Shown here: one piece after another, positions 5,911 to 13,540 of the stretch | Position numbering within the stretch: position 1 is the first letter of the stretch | How the letters are laid out: every line of letters starts with the position of its first letter | Origin: Actinobacillus sp. | GTDB taxonomy: Bacteria; Pseudomonadota; Gammaproteobacteria; Enterobacterales; Pasteurellaceae | DNA length: 14,137 nt | Reading direction: 5' to 3' | Assembly: GCA_020026075.1 (NCBI GenBank) | Contig: JAHHQZ010000039.1 | Location: 1-14,137 of the forward strand | Program-made: the position numbers and the translations under genes | Notes under the pieces: generated by a model | What the model was told of the DNA's origin: nothing | Seen by the model: only the letters and a program-made list of their open reading frames with translations | Databases searched by the model: none

Positions 5911-7257
5911 ATGGCACAGGATCAGCAAGACAAAAAACAAAAGAAAAAAGGCGGCTTTTGGTCGTTTTTTGGTTTAGGAAAACAGAAAACCAGCGAAATA
6001 TCTTCCCAAAAAGAAGAGGCTACTACAGAACAAAATCTCCTTGTGGCAGAACTGCCAGCCAGCGAGGCTACGGCGAAAACAGAGGAAACTGCGAATCCAG
6101 TTGAGCTGGAAAAGATCAAAACAGTAGAGGCAGCGGAAGCGGTAGACGTGGCAGAAGTCAAAAAAGAAACCGTTGAAACAGAAAGCCAAGAAACCGTTGT
6201 TATCGAACAGGATACGTTGCAACAACAAACTCTCACCGTTAAGGCGGATAGTGCAGATATCATTGAGGAGGACATTCAGCCAACGGCAGAAGAAAATCCA
6301 CAACCATCCACCCAACCAATCCAAGAAAAACCAAGTCAAGGCGGCTTTTTCAGCCGTTTAGTGAAAGGTTTGGTCAAAACTCGCCAAAATATTGGTTCAG
6401 GTTTTAAAAGTTTATTCAGTGGCAAAAAAATTGATGATGAATTGTTTGAAGAATTGGAAGAACAGTTACTCATCGCCGATGTAGGCGTACCGACTACCAC
6501 GAAAATCATTGATAATCTCACTCAACACGCCTCACGCAAACAGCTAAAAAATGCAGATTTATTGTACACACAGCTTAAAACAGAACTAAAAACCTTGCTA
6601 GAACCTGTCAGCGAACCACTCGTGATTGACGAAAGCAAAAAGCCTTATGTGATTTTAATGGTAGGCGTAAACGGCGTGGGCAAAACCACGACCATTGGCA
6701 AGCTGGCTCGTCAATTCCAGCAGCAGGGCAGATCCGTAATGCTTGCCGCTGGTGATACGTTCCGTGCAGCGGCCGTTGAGCAGTTGCAAGTGTGGGGCGA
6801 ACGCAATCATATTCCAGTAGTTGCGCAAAAAACAGGCTCCGATTCCGCCTCAGTGATTTACGATGCAATGCAATCAGCCGCAGCGAAAAATGTTGATATT
6901 TTAATCGCAGACACCGCTGGGCGTTTGCAAAATAAAGATAATTTGATGAACGAGCTGAAAAAAATCGTCCGTGTAATGAAAAAATACGATGAAACTGCAC
7001 CGCACGAAATTATGCTCACCCTAGACGCAGGTACAGGACAAAATGCCATCAGCCAAGCGAAATTATTCAATGAAGCCGTAGGGCTAACAGGGATCAATCT
7101 CACCAAACTAGATGGCAGTGCGAAAGGTGGTGTGATTTTCGCTATTGCCGATCAATTCAAATTACCTATTCGTTACATTGGTATTGGCGAAGGTATCGAA
7201 GATCTGCGACCATTCCAAGCAGATGATTTTATTGAGGCACTTTTCGAGCAAGAATAA
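5911..7257 (+). CDS. ftsY: FtsY, signal recognition particle receptor
   Basis: FtsY is the SRP-receptor GTPase that docks ribosome-SRP complexes at the inner membrane and hands nascent membrane proteins to SecYEG. The 448-residue protein starts with a lysine-rich end (KKQKKKGGFWSFFGLG, 8-23). A glutamate-rich acidic A domain (about 28-140) follows, then a lipid-binding helix region (GGFFSRLVKGLVKTRQNIGS, about 144-163). The N domain covers about 175-235 and the G domain 245-448. GTPase motifs are intact: GVNGVGKTTT (252-261), DTAGR (334-338) and TKLD (398-401). GAGGAAA precedes the ATG by 4 bases. In E. coli, ftsE and ftsX follow; here the gene is monocistronic and meets lptG head-on across palindrome E4. 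Confidence 0.97.
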   Translation: MAQDQQDKKQKKKGGFWSFFGLGKQKTSEISSQKEEATTEQNLLVAELPASEATAKTEETANPVELEKIKTVEAAEAVDVAEVKKETVETESQETVVIEQDTLQQQTLTVKADSADIIEEDIQPTAEENPQPSTQPIQEKPSQGGFFSRLVKGLVKTRQNIGSGFKSLFSGKKIDDELFEELEEQLLIADVGVPTTTKIIDNLTQHASRKQLKNADLLYTQLKTELKTLLEPVSEPLVIDESKKPYVILMVGVNGVGKTTTIGKLARQFQQQGRSVMLAAGDTFRAAAVEQLQVWGERNHIPVVAQKTGSDSASVIYDAMQSAAAKNVDILIADTAGRLQNKDNLMNELKKIVRVMKKYDETAPHEIMLTLDAGTGQNAISQAKLFNEAVGLTGINLTKLDGSAKGGVIFAIADQFKLPIRYIGIGEGIEDLRPFQADDFIEALFEQE

Positions 7258-7268
7258 ACCTAAATGCC

Positions 7269-7312
7269 TAGGCTGGAATTTTCGTCAAAATTTTGACAAA
7301 TATTCCAGCCTT
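7269..7312 (+). repeat. Palindromic element E4 (full copy)
   Basis: The core is 7271-7310, arms GGCTGGAAT/ATTCCAGCC around GTCAAAATTTTGAC. The two 20-nt halves match at 18 of 20 positions. TA precedes and TT follows, the polarity seen in the other full copies. It lies between the convergent 3' ends of ftsY and lptG, where it can act as a terminator in both directions, although the T tract is weak. Confidence 0.85.
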
Positions 7313-7332
7313 CGTTTATTCATTATCAACGG

Positions 7333-8403
7333 CTAACTGCGTTTTTGCATTAACCACCAAATTAACCCCACAAAACATAGGCTTGGCATCAACGCACCGA
7401 TGGTCGGGGAGATGTCGTAAATCAGGCTTAGTCGCCCAAACACTTCATTTACCACATAAAATAAGAACCCAAAGCAAATGCCTGTCACAATTCTTGCACC
7501 AGCACTTACGCCACGCAGCTGCCCAAAAATGAAAGACAATGCCAGTAGCATCATTATGCTAACAGTGAGCGGTTTAAAGGCTTTTTGCCAAAAAGTAAGC
7601 TCAAAGCGTTTTGAATCTTGCCCTGTTTGTTGCATGAACTGAATGTACTGCCAAAGCCCTGTCATCGAAAGGGAATCAGGACGCAAGGACGCTATACCGA
7701 GCTTGTCAGGGGTTAGGGTCGTATGCCAAATTTCGCTAGGTATCCTTTGTACTTGCACTTTGTTAGGCAACAACACTGAGCGAGTAATGTCGTCAATTCT
7801 CCATTGATTACCATCAAAGTTGGCTTTTTTAGCACGGCTTACTTGTTGTAATTTATGTTGCGAATCAAAGTGGTAAATCATCAAGTCATCGAGCTGAGTA
7901 CCTTTGCTAACTCGTTGAATATGCACAAAATTATTGCCATCTTTTGCCCACACACTGTTATGCACCGACAACACTGATCCGCCGTAGAACGCTTGGGTGC
8001 GCATATCTCGTGCGAATTGTTCCGTTTGTGGAACACCCCATTCGCCTAGCAGCATTGTGACTAAAATTAACGGAATCGCCGCTTTTAAAACGGATAACGA
8101 AATTTTGAAACGAGATAGTCCCGCTGCTTGCATAACGATTAGCTCACTACGGCTTGCCATTGCGCCGAGTGCGATTAAACTCCCCAATAAGGCTGCCATT
8201 GGGAAAAAGGTTTCAATGTCTTTGGGCATCGTTAAAACGGTAAATAACGCCGCTTTAGCGATGTCGTAAGTGCCTTTGCCTACGCTACGAAATTGTTCTA
8301 CAAATTTAATAATGGCGGATAGTCCCACGAGAGCGAATAGTGTGGCGAATATTGTGCCAAGAATGCTTTTACCGATGTAGCGATCAAGTGTTGTTAAAAT
8401 CAT
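7333..8403 (-). CDS. lptG: LptG, LPS export permease subunit
   Basis: LptG is one of the two membrane subunits of the LptB2FG ABC transporter, which extracts lipopolysaccharide from the inner membrane and passes it to LptC and LptA. The 356-residue protein has three N-terminal helices (about 12-35, 50-80 and 97-117). A periplasmic beta-jellyroll follows (about 125-265, with SVWAKDGNNFVHIQRV and TPDKLGIASLRPDSLS). Three C-terminal helices (about 270-350) include LLALSFIFGQLRGVSAGARIVTGI. TFFPMAALLGSLIALGAMASRSELIVMQAAG contains the coupling-helix region that contacts LptB. The open frame extends to 8472, but the start at 8403 matches the family (LDRYIGKSI). It overlaps lptF by four bases (ATGA), so the pair is translationally coupled. 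Confidence 0.96.
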   Translation of the reverse strand: MILTTLDRYIGKSILGTIFATLFALVGLSAIIKFVEQFRSVGKGTYDIAKAALFTVLTMPKDIETFFPMAALLGSLIALGAMASRSELIVMQAAGLSRFKISLSVLKAAIPLILVTMLLGEWGVPQTEQFARDMRTQAFYGGSVLSVHNSVWAKDGNNFVHIQRVSKGTQLDDLMIYHFDSQHKLQQVSRAKKANFDGNQWRIDDITRSVLLPNKVQVQRIPSEIWHTTLTPDKLGIASLRPDSLSMTGLWQYIQFMQQTGQDSKRFELTFWQKAFKPLTVSIMMLLALSFIFGQLRGVSAGARIVTGICFGFLFYVVNEVFGRLSLIYDISPTIGALMPSLCFVGLIWWLMQKRS

Positions 8404-9521
8404 TTGTTTTCCTTCGCAAAGCGTTTTTGTTGTAGGGTTGTGCGGAGTTGATAGCGCCATTTGTACAGCCACGGGCTATCCCAGCTATTGAGTAAGATGC
8501 CGAATAAGAGAAAGGCGAGATTGGTTAATGGCATCCACAGTTGGACGTTGAGTTTGGCTGCTTCACCAGCGGATTTCAAGGAACTTTCCAGCAGAAAATA
8601 AATTAAGTACAGCAACAGTGCTGGAAGAATTTTGGCAAACCGCCCCTGACGTGGGTTTACTCTGCATAGCCCAATGGCCACCAATGCCATAATGGGCACG
8701 GAAAGAATCAACGTTAAACGCCATTGCCATTCCGCTTGTGCTGTGGCGCTAGGTGTTGCGAACAGTTCTGGCAAGGTCATCATTTCTTCGTCTGTAACGG
8801 AGTTTGCTCGAATCGCTTTATGCGTAGCATAAGCTTCGTAATGATCAAAATGGGTAATCGTAAAATTGGCAGAACCAGCTGAGCCTTCGTTACGTTCTGC
8901 GTTACCCAGTGCTAAAATTTGGTCACCATTAGGTAACGCACGAATGACACCTTGCTTGGCAAAACTCACGCTTGGTTTGCTGTTTTTATTATTGGCTGGT
9001 TGGAAAATATACACATCTTGCAGGGTTTTATCTTTGATGCGATCAATAAACAACATCGTGTTACCGATGTTTACAAATTGCCCAGCAGCGAGCAAGCTCA
9101 TTGTGGGGTTTGCTTTAGCGTCTTCGAGAATTTTTTCCTGTTTTTGTAAACTCAATGGCGCAAGATAAAACGTATTGTAAGCAGCAAAACTAGCGGTAAA
9201 AAGCGCCAATAGCAACGCTACTTTCACCAATGCTGACTGCCCAACACCACAGGCACGCATTACGGTAATTTCACTGTCTGCGTAAAGTTTGCCGAGTGTT
9301 AGCAGCAGTGCCATAAATAAGCTTAGTGGCAAAATGAGTTGAATCATTGTGGGAATGCCAAGACCGAGCAAGGAAAAAACTAAATCCGTTGGCACTTTGC
9401 CATTCGTGGCAGAACCTAAAATACGGACAAGTTGTTGGGAAAAGAAAATTAATAATAAAATCAACAGGATTGCAATTTGGCTCTTTAAAACCTCCTTGCT
9501 TAAATAACGAGTAAAAATCAC
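8400..9521 (-). CDS. lptF: LptF, LPS export permease subunit
   Basis: LptF is the partner of LptG in the LptB2FG lipopolysaccharide exporter. The 373-residue protein opens with MIFTRYLSKEVLKSQIAILL, nearly the E. coli N-terminus. It has helices at about 15-35, 55-77 and 98-120, a periplasmic jellyroll (about 130-265, with LAAGQFVNIGNTMLFID), and three C-terminal helices (about 268-355). LGKLYADSEITVMRACGVG is the coupling-helix segment. The start codon is GTG (plus-strand cac, 9519-9521), with only a weak AGG ribosome-binding site, which may limit synthesis. Its stop overlaps the lptG start (ATGA). It is divergent from pepA, the arrangement seen in E. coli. Confidence 0.96.
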   Translation of the reverse strand: MIFTRYLSKEVLKSQIAILLILLLIFFSQQLVRILGSATNGKVPTDLVFSLLGLGIPTMIQLILPLSLFMALLLTLGKLYADSEITVMRACGVGQSALVKVALLLALFTASFAAYNTFYLAPLSLQKQEKILEDAKANPTMSLLAAGQFVNIGNTMLFIDRIKDKTLQDVYIFQPANNKNSKPSVSFAKQGVIRALPNGDQILALGNAERNEGSAGSANFTITHFDHYEAYATHKAIRANSVTDEEMMTLPELFATPSATAQAEWQWRLTLILSVPIMALVAIGLCRVNPRQGRFAKILPALLLYLIYFLLESSLKSAGEAAKLNVQLWMPLTNLAFLLFGILLNSWDSPWLYKWRYQLRTTLQQKRFAKENK

Positions 9522-9585
9522 GAGTTTGCCTATATTCTGCTTGCTTTTTTATATAAAAAGGGTAGTTTTTACGGTGGAGTTTATA

Positions 9586-9602
9586 GCGACCGCAAGGGTC
9601 GC
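9586..9602. promoter_or_regulatory. Hairpin in the lptF/pepA intergenic region
   Basis: GCGACC (9586-9591) and GGTCGC (9597-9602) form a perfect 6-bp stem around GCAAG, 41 bp before the pepA start. No T run follows, so it is not a terminator. It may be an operator-like site or a leader hairpin. Promoters in this 122-bp gap are not clear. Confidence 0.35.
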
Positions 9603-9643
9603 ATATTACCGTATTTTCTCAACTAAAAAAAGGAACGAATACA

Positions 9644-11131
9644 ATGAGGTATCTAGCAAAAACACTTTCTGTTGCAGATGTTAGTGATACCCTCATCGTA
9701 GGGTTATTTAGCGATGGCACTTTCACCCCCGCGGCAAAAGCATTAGATGATTTATCTGATGCCTATCTTACACAATTACTTGAAGAAAAATCCTTAACAG
9801 GCAAGAAGGGCGAGGTGGTTTTACTCCAACGTATCCCGCAATGCAACGCAAAACGTGTGATTGTGGTTGGCTGTGGTGATGCAGGAGAATTAACCGTACG
9901 TGATTACAAAAAAATGTACACCAGCATCACAGAAACCCTCAATAAAACCCCAGCAGTTGAGGTGGTGAGTTTCTTAAATGAAGTAGCATTAAAAGATCGT
10001 CACCTAGCGTGGCAATTACGTTTTGCGGTGGAAAGCATTGAAAACACCAATTACCACTACGACGCATTTAAAACCCGTGACAAAGCCCCTGAAAGTAAAT
10101 TAGCAAGCGTGATTTTCCACGTTGATGCAGAACAGCTTACTTTCGCACAACAAATGATCGACACAGGGCTTTCCGTTGCACAAGGCGTGCGAGCGACCAA
10201 AGATCTCGCCAACTGTCCGCCAAATATTTGTACGCCGGAATATTTAGCCGAAAAAGCACAAGCACTCGCCAATGAAAACACCAAAATTAGCGTAGAAATC
10301 ATCGGCGAAGATCAAATGCGTGAGTTAGGAATGAACGCCTATTTAGCTGTATCGCAAGGCAGTACGCACGAAGCGAAAATGAGCATTATGCACTACCACA
10401 ACGCCTCTGCGGATCAAGCCCCAATCGTTCTTGTGGGCAAAGGCTTAACTTTTGACGCAGGCGGTATTTCATTAAAACCAGGCGCTGGAATGGACGAAAT
10501 GAAATACGATATGGGCGGTGCCGCAGCGGTTTACGGCATTATGACCGCACTCGCCAAACTTGATTTACCACTTAATGTGATTGGCGTAATGGCTGGTTGT
10601 GAAAACTTACCAGACGGCGAGGCTTATCGTCCTGGTGATATTCTCAAAACAATGAACGGCTTAACCGTAGAAGTGCTAAACACTGACGCAGAAGGCCGTC
10701 TCGTGCTTTGCGACACACTCACTTACGTTGAACGCTTTAAGCCAGCACTCGTAGTGGATATGGCAACCTTAACAGGCGCTTGCGTAATTGCACTTGGTGC
10801 ACCAAACACAGGTTTAATGACAGAAGATGAAACACTCGCCGCAGATTTATTAGCCGCTGCCAACGAAAGCCAAGACAAAGCGTGGCGCTTACCGATCGGT
10901 GAAGATTATGCCGAAATGTTGAAATCTCCATTTGCGGATCTCGCCAATATCGGTGGTCGTGCTGCTGGGGCTAGCACTGCTGGGGCTTTCTTAGCCAACT
11001 TCACTGAAAGCTACCGCTGGGCACACTTAGACATCGCAGGTACGGCGTGGAATTCAGGGGAAAATAAAGGCGCCACAGGTCGTCCAGTCGGCTTAATGAC
11101 CCAATTCTTAATCAACCAAGCGACAAAATAA
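9644..11131 (+). CDS. pepA: PepA, leucyl aminopeptidase
   Basis: PepA is a hexameric, two-metal cytosolic M17 peptidase that removes N-terminal leucine and other residues. In E. coli it also binds DNA, in carAB regulation and at Xer recombination sites. The 495-residue protein has a variable N-terminal macro-like domain (about 1-165) and a catalytic domain (about 185-490). Active-site residues are all present: Lys266 and Asp271 (VGKGLTFDAGG), Lys278, Asp289 (MKYDMGGAAA), and Asp348, Glu350 and Arg352 in the family signature NTDAEGRL (346-353). These correspond to E. coli residues with an offset of four. AAGGAA lies at 9630-9635, before the ATG. The gene is followed by a clear terminator, so it is probably monocistronic. 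Confidence 0.97.
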   Translation: MRYLAKTLSVADVSDTLIVGLFSDGTFTPAAKALDDLSDAYLTQLLEEKSLTGKKGEVVLLQRIPQCNAKRVIVVGCGDAGELTVRDYKKMYTSITETLNKTPAVEVVSFLNEVALKDRHLAWQLRFAVESIENTNYHYDAFKTRDKAPESKLASVIFHVDAEQLTFAQQMIDTGLSVAQGVRATKDLANCPPNICTPEYLAEKAQALANENTKISVEIIGEDQMRELGMNAYLAVSQGSTHEAKMSIMHYHNASADQAPIVLVGKGLTFDAGGISLKPGAGMDEMKYDMGGAAAVYGIMTALAKLDLPLNVIGVMAGCENLPDGEAYRPGDILKTMNGLTVEVLNTDAEGRLVLCDTLTYVERFKPALVVDMATLTGACVIALGAPNTGLMTEDETLAADLLAAANESQDKAWRLPIGEDYAEMLKSPFADLANIGGRAAGASTAGAFLANFTESYRWAHLDIAGTAWNSGENKGATGRPVGLMTQFLINQATK

Positions 11132-11144
11132 ACATTACCACAAC

Positions 11145-11175
11145 ACCCCAATGGTGCAAACCGTTGGGGTTTTTA
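11145..11175 (+). terminator. pepA terminator
   Basis: ACCCCAA (11145-11151) pairs with TTGGGGT (11164-11170). The inner bases GGT and ACC also pair around GCAA, across a T/G position. A run of T follows immediately. It lies 14 bp past the pepA stop. Confidence 0.9.
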
Positions 11176-11250
11176 TTTTCTGTATTCCAAATAAGATGAC
11201 AACAAACTCAACAAACTCGCCAAAAGTTTAAAAATCAAACAAAAACCTCT

Positions 11251-11273
11251 CGTTTTGCGATGGCGATCGCAAT
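11251..11273 (+). repeat. Repeat R2, copy c
   Basis: The sequence GTTTTGCGA-TG-GCGATCG-CAA matches copy a (1-25) apart from the two-base spacer and one T-to-C change. It forms the same TTGCGA/TCGCAA hairpin with a 6-nt loop. It lies in the 287-bp gap between pepA and the YccT-like gene, where no gene is seen. Confidence 0.5.
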
Positions 11274-11418
11274 ATTATGTTTGTGCACATTGAACGAGGC
11301 GGTTCTAACGAATAAAACGTTTCCTTTGAAAACCGTATTAAAAGTGCATTTTTTTGTTTAATTTTTTGTGGATTTAGCATAGCATAGCCGAGATTTTTCT
11401 CACATCTAAGGAGTTTCT

Positions 11419-12072
11419 ATGAAGTTATCTCGAATTGCGTTGGCAAGCGTTGCATTATTTTCATCAGTTAGCAGTTTTGCTGGAATGGTAACGTCAAGCC
11501 CGAATATCGATTTTCTTGCCATTGATGGTCAAAGTGCCAAAAAATCCCTACTCAAATCCCAAAATAGTTTTAGCGTCAATGACACCAACCCGCATCAGGT
11601 AGTTTTACGTGTGAGCGAAATCGTTAAAAAAGGCTCTGATCACACATTATTTGAATCTGCACCAATCATCGTTACCTTCAACGGCACCCCAGATAACATC
11701 ATGCTTTCCGCACCGCGTATTCGTGATGAGTATGATGTGCGCCGTTTTGAAAAAAATCCACACATTAATGTAATGACTCAAAGCGGTGAACAAGTCGCAA
11801 GCAAGCAGGATATTCTTGCTTTACAAGGCTTTATGCCTGGTTTGACTTTGATCGACACTTTATCTGAATACAACGCCAGCCATAAAAAAGCGGCAGTGAA
11901 TGGGCTAGTGACCACTGCAGTGCCAGCGGTCGTTTCTAGTGTTGCGAAAGCGAGCAAAGGCAAAATTACCGTGCAAGGGCAAAATATCGCTGAACAACAG
12001 CTACAATTCTGGTTCCAACAAGCAGATAAAGCGACACAAGAACGTTTTCTAAAATGGGCAGCGAAACACTAG
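11419..12072 (+). CDS. YccT/UPF0319 (DUF2057) family secreted protein
   Basis: This is a periplasmic protein of the UPF0319 family. E. coli YccT belongs to it and has been linked to inhibition of curli formation; the role here is unknown. The 217-residue product begins with a typical signal peptide (MKLSRIALASVALFSSVSSFA, cleavage likely after Ala21). A mature domain follows with family-like features: DFLAIDGQ (31-38), NPHQVVLRVSEIV (57-69), SAPIIVTFNG (80-89), and a conserved amphipathic tail LQFWFQQADKATQERFLKWA (195-214). AAGGAG stands a few bases before the ATG (11408-11413). No cysteine is present, so it is neither a lipoprotein nor a disulfide protein. A strong terminator follows. Family assignment rests on remembered sequence and length. 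Confidence 0.8.
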   Translation: MKLSRIALASVALFSSVSSFAGMVTSSPNIDFLAIDGQSAKKSLLKSQNSFSVNDTNPHQVVLRVSEIVKKGSDHTLFESAPIIVTFNGTPDNIMLSAPRIRDEYDVRRFEKNPHINVMTQSGEQVASKQDILALQGFMPGLTLIDTLSEYNASHKKAAVNGLVTTAVPAVVSSVAKASKGKITVQGQNIAEQQLQFWFQQADKATQERFLKWAAKH

Positions 12073-12076
12073 ATAC

Positions 12077-12103
12077 AAACGGGCATTTGCCCGTTTTTTT
12101 TTT
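12077..12103 (+). terminator. Terminator of the YccT-like gene
   Basis: AAACGGGC (12077-12084) pairs with GCCCGTTT (12089-12096) around ATTT, followed by more T. It lies 5 bases past the stop codon and is a textbook Rho-independent terminator. Confidence 0.93.
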
Positions 12104-12124
12104 ATAGAGAAAGCTGAGTGCGTA

Positions 12125-12168
12125 TAGGTCGGAATTTTTGCTAAAATTTTGCAAAAAATTCCGGCCTT
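12125..12168 (+). repeat. Palindromic element E5 (full copy, GGTCGG type)
   Basis: The core is 12127-12166: arms GGTCGGAATTTTTG and AAAAAATTCCGGCC around TAAAATTTTGC. The order is TA, palindrome, TTTT. In RNA, GGUCGG pairs with CCGGCC through one G-U wobble. It lies 23 bp after a strong terminator, so terminating the YccT-like gene would be redundant. Confidence 0.85.
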
Positions 12169-12396
12169 TTACTTAGTTTAGAAAAATACAGCGTCATCGC
12201 ACTCAGTAAACATCACTGCATACTGAAGCCCAACGGCGAATACATTTTCACTCGTACCTTGGGTAAGATAAAGTGCTGGCAGTATTTGCCCCCCCCCTTA
12301 ACCACAGCAAAGGTCGGAATATTTACCAAAATTTTGACGAAAATTCCGGCCTACGCAATGTTTTCCATAACGAACAATAATGAACGGAGCGATAAA
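12169..12396. other. Gap upstream of the dehydrogenase gene
   Basis: No gene is seen. One plus-strand frame stays open from E5 through E6 into the dehydrogenase, but it has no early start with a ribosome-binding site and reads through two palindromes. A run of nine C lies at 12289-12297 and palindrome E6 at 12312-12351. No convincing promoter was found. Confidence 0.45.
12310..12353 (-). repeat. Palindromic element E6 (full copy, GGTCGG type)
   Basis: The core is 12312-12351, plus-strand arms GGTCGGAATATTT and GAAAATTCCGGCC around a CAAAATTTTG centre. TA follows on the plus strand, so by the family's TA-palindrome-TT polarity this copy faces the minus strand. It is 45 bp before the dehydrogenase start codon, in the probable leader. 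Confidence 0.85.
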
Positions 12397-13155
12397 ATGA
12401 ATACTTACACAATTATCACTGGGGCGAGTTCAGGCATTGGGCTGGCGTTAGCTGAGGCTTATGCGGCGCAGGGAGAACAGCTGATTTTAGTGGCTCGGCG
12501 TGAGCATTTGTTGCAGGATTTCCAAAAACGTTACCCGCAAACGGAAATTTTTGTAGCGGATTTAAGCCAAGCGGGCAGTGCCGAACGCTTGTTTGAGCAA
12601 ATACAAGCAAAAGGGCTTCGCGTGCATCGTTTGGTGAATAACGCAGGTGTTGGGTTATTTGGTGATTTTGCACACACGGATTTGCATAAGGAATTAGCGA
12701 TGATTGAACTAAATATCGCCAGTTTAGTAACCTTAACAAAGTTGTTTCTTGTAGAAATGCTGGCTAAAAGTCAAGGTGAAATTATCAATGTGTCATCTAT
12801 CGCAAGTTTTATGTCAGGACCTAAAATGAGCGTTTATTACGCCACGAAAGCCTTTGTAACCTCTTTTACGGAGGCTATTGCCTACGAACTTCGCCACACG
12901 GGCATTCGTGTGCGCTTACTCGCACCAGGCACAACTGCCACAGGCTTTGAAAAAGCCAGCCAGCTAGAAGATTCTCAACTGTTTAACCGCTTTAAAACGC
13001 AAAGTGCCGAGCAAGTAGCAACCGCATTGTTGAGTTCATCACAAGATGTGGTGATTTCAGGCTGGCCGAATCGCTTAGCGGTACGATTAGCAAAATTTCT
13101 GCCACGTCGCCTTGTAACGGCGGTTGTGGCGAAAATCCAAGAAAAAAAAACGTAG
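12397..13155 (+). CDS. Short-chain dehydrogenase/reductase (SDR)
   Basis: This is a classical SDR oxidoreductase of the DltE/COG0300 type; substrate unknown, probably NADP(H)-dependent. The 252-residue protein has a Rossmann fold with the cofactor motif TGASSGIG (8-15). LVARR (31-35) carries basic residues that favour NADP. VADLS lies at 53-57 and the structural motif NNAGVG at 81-86. The catalytic set is Ser134 (NVSSIAS), Tyr147 and Lys151 (YYATK), with Asn106 probably the fourth member. PGTTATGF follows the active site. The basic C-terminal end (RLAKFLPRRLVTAVVAKIQEKKT) is typical of this subgroup. The open frame reaches 12259, but the start at 12397 gives the normal SDR N-terminus and has GGAG (12386-12389). 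A9 at 13142-13150 sits in the last codons. Confidence 0.9.
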   Translation: MNTYTIITGASSGIGLALAEAYAAQGEQLILVARREHLLQDFQKRYPQTEIFVADLSQAGSAERLFEQIQAKGLRVHRLVNNAGVGLFGDFAHTDLHKELAMIELNIASLVTLTKLFLVEMLAKSQGEIINVSSIASFMSGPKMSVYYATKAFVTSFTEAIAYELRHTGIRVRLLAPGTTATGFEKASQLEDSQLFNRFKTQSAEQVATALLSSSQDVVISGWPNRLAVRLAKFLPRRLVTAVVAKIQEKKT

Positions 13156-13210
13156 CGAAGGACTTTAGTACTATAAGCTACAGCAAGTAGCATACAGGCA
13201 CTTGGTAAAT

Positions 13211-13258
13211 AAAAAAGAAGTCGCACAGATCCACGTGTTTTGTGCGATTTTTTCTTTT
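13211..13258 (+). terminator. Terminator after the dehydrogenase gene
   Basis: TCGCACA (13221-13227) pairs with TGTGCGA (13241-13247) around a 13-nt loop. An A-rich left flank and TTTTTTCTTTTC on the right extend the stem, which would work in both directions. It lies about 55 bp past the stop. Confidence 0.85.
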
Positions 13259-13540
13259 CTATTTTTTTTCTACGCTTTCTACTCCCGTTTTATCTATTTT
13301 TCACTTTTAGCCTAGGCTGGAATTTTTTAGAAAATTTTGTTGTGTTTTTTCTTCCCTTAAAAAATATTCAATATTCTGCGGTATTGACGGTATTTTTTAT
13401 ACCTTTATTGGTTTTTATACCCACTGATAGGTAATTATTTTGTGAACAATGATTTACTTGCGTTATTTTTTATAAAAGTTATTGCAACTAAAATACAAAG
13501 TATCTAAAATCCATAATCTCTTAATAACCCTATTTAAAAA
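13259..13540. other. AT-rich gap before the haemagglutinin fragment
   Basis: This is very AT-rich sequence with no gene, no ribosome-binding site and no clear promoter. Its only recognised feature is the half copy E7 of the palindrome family. The composition differs sharply from the coding sequence on either side, as at a junction of decayed or rearranged DNA. Confidence 0.5.
13313..13340 (+). repeat. Palindromic element E7 (half copy)
   Basis: TAGGCTGGAATTTTTTAG, then AAAATTTTGT: the TA flank, the 5' arm and the centre of the family. The 3' arm is missing; sequence beyond 13340 (TGTGTTTTTTC) shows no ATTCCAGCC. It is truncated in the same way as E3. Confidence 0.65.

Noticed and set aside
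5922..6339. Long minus-strand frames opposite the ftsY acidic domain
   Set aside because: Shadows of the Glu/Ala-rich coding sequence, with Ser/Cys/Phe-rich translations and no start signals.
7293..7298. Perfect TTGACA -35 hexamer inside palindrome E4 as an outward promoter
   Set aside because: The hexamer 17 bp downstream (TTATTC) is a poor -10, and no gene follows on that strand.
8404..8472. Upstream start for lptG inside lptF
   Set aside because: The family N-terminus begins at 8403, where ATGA overlap coupling with lptF is seen.
12259..12396. N-terminal extension of the short-chain dehydrogenase
   Set aside because: It reads through the C9 run and palindrome E6. The start at 12397 has a ribosome-binding site and gives the standard SDR N-terminus.
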